Source of the DNA: Deltaproteobacteria bacterium
GTDB taxonomy: Bacteria > Desulfobacterota > Desulfarculia > Adiutricales > Adiutricaceae
DNA length: 39,613 bases
Assembly: GCA_031263485.1 (NCBI GenBank)
Contig: JAISFS010000158.1
Span: 1 to 39,613, forward strand
Direction: 5' to 3'
The position numbers and the translations under genes are program-made. Shown piece by piece: positions 37,065 to 39,613 of the stretch (the stretch's first letter is position 1; the number at the start of each line of letters is the position of its first letter). The notes under the pieces are model-generated. The model was not told the origin of the DNA. It was given only the letters and a program-made list of their open reading frames with translations, and did not search any database.

Positions 37065-39128
37065 TTATGATTTCGAAGTAAATGTGACTGGATACGGGCA
37101 ATTAAAATAGTCAAAAATTCGCTTTTGTTTTGCTGTTAACGGAGAAATTATCCGTAAGCTACCTCTCTTCCGTATGGTTATAGTATTTAAAGTCAATAAC
37201 AATTCATCTACTGTATATTGTTTAAATAATTTGTTTTCCCACATTGTCTCAAAAATGCTGGATAGAACTATTAAAGATAAAAAACATATGAAATATTTAT
37301 TATTGAAAACTCTGGATCGACCTGTTCGCGGACGATAAAGACCTATTCTGCATTTGATGTTCCAAAATGCTTTTTCTACAATATCCCTTCTGCGGTAGTT
37401 TTTTAATGCATCTAAAGGATCCATATTATCATTAGCGATAAAAATGAACCAACCAGCCGTTGATAGTAGCCTTTTAAATTCATGACTTTTTAATGAGATA
37501 TTATAGCCAATTTCCGATCGTATAGACTCTATGATTTCGACATATTTTAAAACTTCTTCATCGTTAATATAGTTTCCAGGATTATCTTTAATTTTATCAT
37601 ATGCATCAAGAAATTCTATCAAAAGTTTGTTGTGTATATCCAGTTGTTTATTTTGATCTAAAAAAATGTAGCTGTATAAATATTTTTTTAAGCAGCAAAT
37701 TTTATAATCATTGCTTCCAGGCAACAAGAGCTTTTTCTTCTTGATATCCCAATATATTCTGTTTGTTGTTCCGTATATTGGCCCAGAAGCAGTATTAATA
37801 CCAAAATTTGGATCTCTATAGATATGTTGATTTTGCTCTATTAGTTTTTGCTTCATTTTTGTTGTTCCAGGCAAAGCAATTATAAATGGAATTTTAGGAT
37901 CATGGTTTATCAGGTATCCAAGATTATTGTTTGAGAAAAAACCTCGATCCATAGTCACTCCAAAAAAATTTTTGGAAACATACTCGAGATTCTGCAAGAC
38001 ATCAATTAATAGCGAAACATCATTCAGACTCCCACTATAAACAGCTGGATATACTGGGATTTTTGATTTTTGTGCATATAATAAACACAAGTTAATCTGC
38101 TTAAGATGCCTTAAAGTACTTGAAGGTTTTGGTTTGCCGTATTCAGCATATTCATTAAATTGTAAATAAGTACCGATGTTTGTTACATCGAAAGCTAAAT
38201 ATTCATTGTCATCTATATGGGAAGACCATTCATGATAAAACCTTTCTACATCTTTTTCTGAAATTTCAAATAATAATTCACTTGTCCGTGGGGATTCTAC
38301 TGAAGCTGGACTGGCCATAGTGTCGAATAATCTAGCAAAGTGTGAACAATATTGAATTTCGCGTTTTTCGAGAATAAAGAAATGGATCAAAGTAATGATC
38401 TCTTTGTAAACTTCAGGAAAAACAGATTGTAAAATTTCAAATAATCCACTTTGTTTCATAAGGTGGGTTAATAAATATGTAGGTCCATAAACCTGAAATT
38501 CTGGATTATTTGGCTCATAATCATGAACGTCAGATAATGAGTTGGCATTTTCAACATTTAATTGATATTGATTGTTGTATGATATTGAAGCACTTGCTCC
38601 CAGAGACGAATTTTTTGTATTTCCAGTAGCAAAAATAATCGGATTTTGGACTGTGGGAGCTGAACTCAAGAAACTAGACTGGGAAGGCACCCATAAAAGT
38701 CCTGAATTAGAACGAGTCCATGTATTGTCATTTTCAAAACGTGTAACCGTCATCGCCGCCACGGCCACCACTCCCGGCATCGCAGCCTCCGGCATCGCAG
38801 CCTCCGGCATCGCAACCCCGGCCACCGCCCCCGAAAGCGGGGTCACAGGATCAGTTTTCTTCACCAACTTCTCTAGGTTCGACTCTTCAATAATATCAAC
38901 AATATTGTTCAGTTGAAGGAACTCTCCCTCGCTTTGTTTTAAAGTAGATCCGTTAGCTTCTAACCAGGTGTAATAGTTACGATTAGGCACAAAACTACGA
39001 ATTTCACGATGAATTCTACCCAAACAAGTTCCTTTTCTTTTGGGCAAATCTCTGTTAGGGACCCTATATGATGTTGAGCCATAGAGGTATTCGCCTGCCC
39101 TCAGTTTGCAGATATGTAGAAATGCCAT
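37065..39128 (-). mobile_element. Insertion-sequence transposase gene, IS4/IS1634 type, apparently intact
   Basis: A 687-residue DDE transposase that cuts and pastes its own element. The N-terminus (MAFLHICKLRAGEYLYG) resembles IS1634-type transposases. The catalytic residues are Asp314 (AFDVTNIG), Asp394 (TMDRGFF) and Glu585; the last lies in YRRRDIVEKAFWNIK, an exact Y(2)R(3)E(6)K signature of the IS4 superfamily. No frameshift is seen. The ATG at 39128 follows GGAGG at five bases; a GTG four codons upstream is within the ribosome-binding site region. The gene is AT-rich in a GC-rich chromosome, so it arrived recently from a low-GC source. It is longer than usual relatives (about 550-600); part of the excess is a GC-rich Ala/Met/Pro insert at residues 93-128. 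Element ends were not located. Confidence 0.9.
38775..38819. repeat. 15-bp tandem repeat, three copies, inside the transposase gene
   Basis: Units of CGGCATCGCAGCCTC start at 38775 and 38790, with a diverged third at 38805. On the coding strand each gives EAAMP. The surrounding 38745-38850 is strikingly GC-rich within an otherwise AT-rich gene. Confidence 0.92.
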
Positions 39129-39140
39129 CAAATCCTCCAC

Positions 39141-39179
39141 GTAGTGATATACTCTACAGCACTACATGGAAAATGTCAA
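39141..39179 (-). promoter_or_regulatory. Promoter of the transposase gene with an overlapping inverted repeat
   Basis: Read leftward: a perfect TTGACA (39179-39174), a 17-base spacer and TAGAGT (39156-39151). The inverted repeat GTAGTG (39141-39146) with CACTAC (39160-39165) covers the -10 and could be an operator or an attenuating hairpin. Confidence 0.6.
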
Positions 39180-39613
39180 GAGCAATACTACACATATTTT
39201 ATGTCGTTATTTTAGGGATTTAAGCATATATTTTGAATTTGCCAGAAAAAGCAGAGCAGTTATGTGTTTCTGGATTAATCTTTTAATATCGGGAAGTTAC
39301 GTTTGAAAATCGAATGTTGAGTTATGTAGTACTGCAAATATTGTCTTAAGCGAGATTTCAGGTTGCTAAAAGATCAGAATTCAAAGCAATGTCAATAACT
39401 TAAGAAGAGCGAAGTCTGACAAGCAGCTGATATCATTAATAAAAATATCTAAAAAACTGTCGATTTCTGCCTTAAGTTGTTGACATTGGAATTCAGTAAC
39501 CGTTCACGGGTTACCCATTTATTCCCCCGCCAAACGTCGCCCATGCCGCGGTCCCGACGCGCCGGGAATCCGGGACGCCCGCCGGCGGGACCCCGCTCCG
39601 AGGCCAGACCCGC
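39180..39613. other. AT-rich tail of the insertion, then return to GC-rich chromosome
   Basis: Up to about 39500 the DNA is AT-rich and non-coding and contains the MITE-like element at 39387-39488. From about 39510 the GC-rich composition returns sharply. No gene begins before the window ends. Confidence 0.5.
39387..39488. mobile_element. 102-bp MITE-like element with IS231/IS4-type terminal repeats
   Basis: Terminal inverted repeats of 18 bp, CAATGTCAATAACTTAAG (39387-39404) and the complement of CAATGTCAACAACTTAAG (39471-39488), differ at one base. They resemble IS231-type ends, which also finish in CAACTTAAG. The 66-bp centre has no coding capacity. The flanks are GAATTCAAAG (39377-39386) and GAATTCAGTA (39489-39498); seven leading bases match, which could be a decayed 10-bp target duplication. 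Confidence 0.72.

Overview
The window is GC-rich chromosomal DNA from a bacterium, apart from a few AT-rich islands. Start sites carry AGGAG-type ribosome-binding sites, there are two NtrC/RocR-style AAA+ regulators, a MerR-controlled metal pump and AAA-ATPase/PD-(D/E)XK proteins. This fits an uncultured deltaproteobacterium-like (Desulfobacterota-type) lineage, but that is a guess from gene style and no marker gene is present. Coding density is low: many gaps are 0.4 to 2.1 kb long, and at least five of them hold short tandem repeats.

Layout. (1) 1-10649: the 3' part of a very large nonribosomal-peptide-synthetase-like gene, open at the left edge, followed by a stand-alone type II thioesterase. 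Most catalytic signatures of the large protein are eroded (both condensation motifs, the first carrier serine, the thioesterase serine and histidine), while its last carrier domain and the separate thioesterase look intact. (2) 10861-11582: an orphan leftward gene with its own promoter and terminator. (3) 12202-13883: a leftward AAA-ATPase/PD-(D/E)XK gene split by a one-base frameshift. (4) 14650-18543: a divergent metal-resistance pair, a ZntR-like MerR regulator and a Zn/Cd/Pb P1B-ATPase, with a textbook MerR promoter (19-bp spacer and dyad) between them. (5) 20331-25960: two rightward PAS-AAA+-Fis regulators, each followed by an intrinsic terminator. One has lost the sigma-54 contact loop and the other keeps it. 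(6) 26950-30573: a YjbQ-family protein and an exported CapA-like protein with long low-complexity arms. (7) 31011-36554: two tandem leftward paralogues, each an N-terminal Hanks-type kinase, a shared middle domain and a C-terminal TerY-like vWA domain whose metal site is lost. (8) 37065-39498: an AT-rich island with an IS4/IS1634-type transposase and a 102-bp MITE-like element with IS231-like ends.

The clearest candidates for undescribed biology are the tandem kinase/vWA fusions and the catalytically eroded synthetase next to an intact thioesterase. The metal pump and its regulator form a conventional functional unit. The remaining genes look like single transcription units separated by repeat-bearing spacers. 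All functions are read from motifs by eye; no database search or structure prediction was run.
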